Program-made: the position numbers and the translations under genes
Part shown: piece by piece, positions 63,835-64,000 of the stretch
How the letters are laid out: each line of letters starts with the position of its first letter
Numbering within the stretch: position 1 is the stretch's first letter
NCBI RefSeq assembly: GCF_001613065.1
Contig: NZ_BDBQ01000043.1
Location: forward strand, 28,058 to 92,057
Source of the DNA: Nocardia miyunensis NBRC 108239
GTDB lineage: Bacteria > Actinomycetota > Actinomycetes > Mycobacteriales > Mycobacteriaceae
Direction of reading: 5' to 3'
DNA: 64,000 bases
Notes under the pieces: generated by a model
The model's input: the letters and a program-made list of their open reading frames with translations, nothing else
What the model was told of the DNA's origin: nothing
The model's database searches: none

Positions 63835-64000
63835 CTATGCCCGAGGTCCGAAGAATTCCGCGCGCGCGGCGTCGATGCGCGCCTGCGCGGCCGAAGCGCT
63901 CTGGAAGCTGATCGCGCCGGATGCGGCCGCGGCCAGTGCCATGGCGACCAGGCCGCCGATCACGGTCAGCACTTCGGGCTTGGGCAGAGCGGAGCTCGCC
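63835..64000 (-). CDS. Small membrane protein (3' end, cut by window edge)
   Basis: The last 54 residues are visible: a hydrophobic segment VLTVIGGLVAMALAAAASGA followed by an alanine-rich helix ending ARAEFFGPRA. The stop codon is 12 bases before the peptidase ATG, so they form one operon. The reading frame is set by the continuous hydrophobic segment. No family is recognised. Confidence 0.6.
   Translation of the reverse strand, partial: ASSALPKPEVLTVIGGLVAMALAAAASGAISFQSASAAQARIDAARAEFFGPRA

Overview
The window is high-GC DNA from a mycolic-acid-type actinomycete, most likely Nocardia or a close relative. Gene content and order match two distant blocks of the Mycobacterium tuberculosis chromosome: the Rv0757-Rv0803 block (phoPR, purD, purB, purS/Q, purL, pepC, ptrB) and the Rv3490-Rv3546 block (otsA, mce4, the KstR cholesterol regulon). 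Here the two blocks are almost adjacent. Many genes start 6-8 bases after a TANNNT box with no ribosome binding site, which fits the leaderless transcripts common in this group.

Layout. 1-26.2 kb: de novo purine genes (purL partial, purQ, purS, purB, purD) mixed with peptidases (M18, M20, S9, M23), a GT87 mannosyltransferase, glutamate decarboxylase, two HIT proteins, an antigen-85-like exported esterase, an AspB-like aminotransferase, a MarR regulator facing a signal-less AmiC-like binding protein, two tandem small secreted paralogues, and the PhoPR two-component system. 26.7-28.9 kb: the join between the two blocks, with a methyltransferase remnant lacking its core, a tRNA-Thr, an orphan MbtH protein and a hydrolase. 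28.8-30.6 kb: otsA.

30.6-60.5 kb: sterol uptake and side-chain degradation. The mce4 operon (yrbE4A, yrbE4B, mce4A-F, two mas genes) imports cholesterol. hsd4A, fdxD, fadE26-fadE27, fadD19, two F420-type oxidoreductases, an OB-fold protein with two thiolase-like proteins (ltp4, ltp3), cyp125 and fadA5 oxidise and shorten the side chain. Eight candidate KstR boxes sit in the promoters of these genes. Between fadE27 and fadD19 lies an unrelated insert of about 5.5 kb: a Phd/Doc toxin-antitoxin pair, two aldo-keto reductases, a TetR regulator with a clear double operator, a glyoxalase-like protein and a SigG-type sigma factor.

60.9-64 kb: an EspR-like DNA-binding protein, a DUF6545/MAB_1171c-type membrane protein, an ImmA/IrrE-like zinc peptidase and the end of a small membrane protein gene. 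This looks like a membrane-linked regulatory cassette and is the best candidate for an uncharacterised system.

Three kinds of non-coding repeat occur: degenerate arrays (0.85-1.32 kb; 62.8-63.3 kb with a 72-base period), a roughly 100-base hairpin element at 11.7 kb and 47.1 kb with a compensatory base-pair change between copies, and short degenerate motifs near 7.2 kb.
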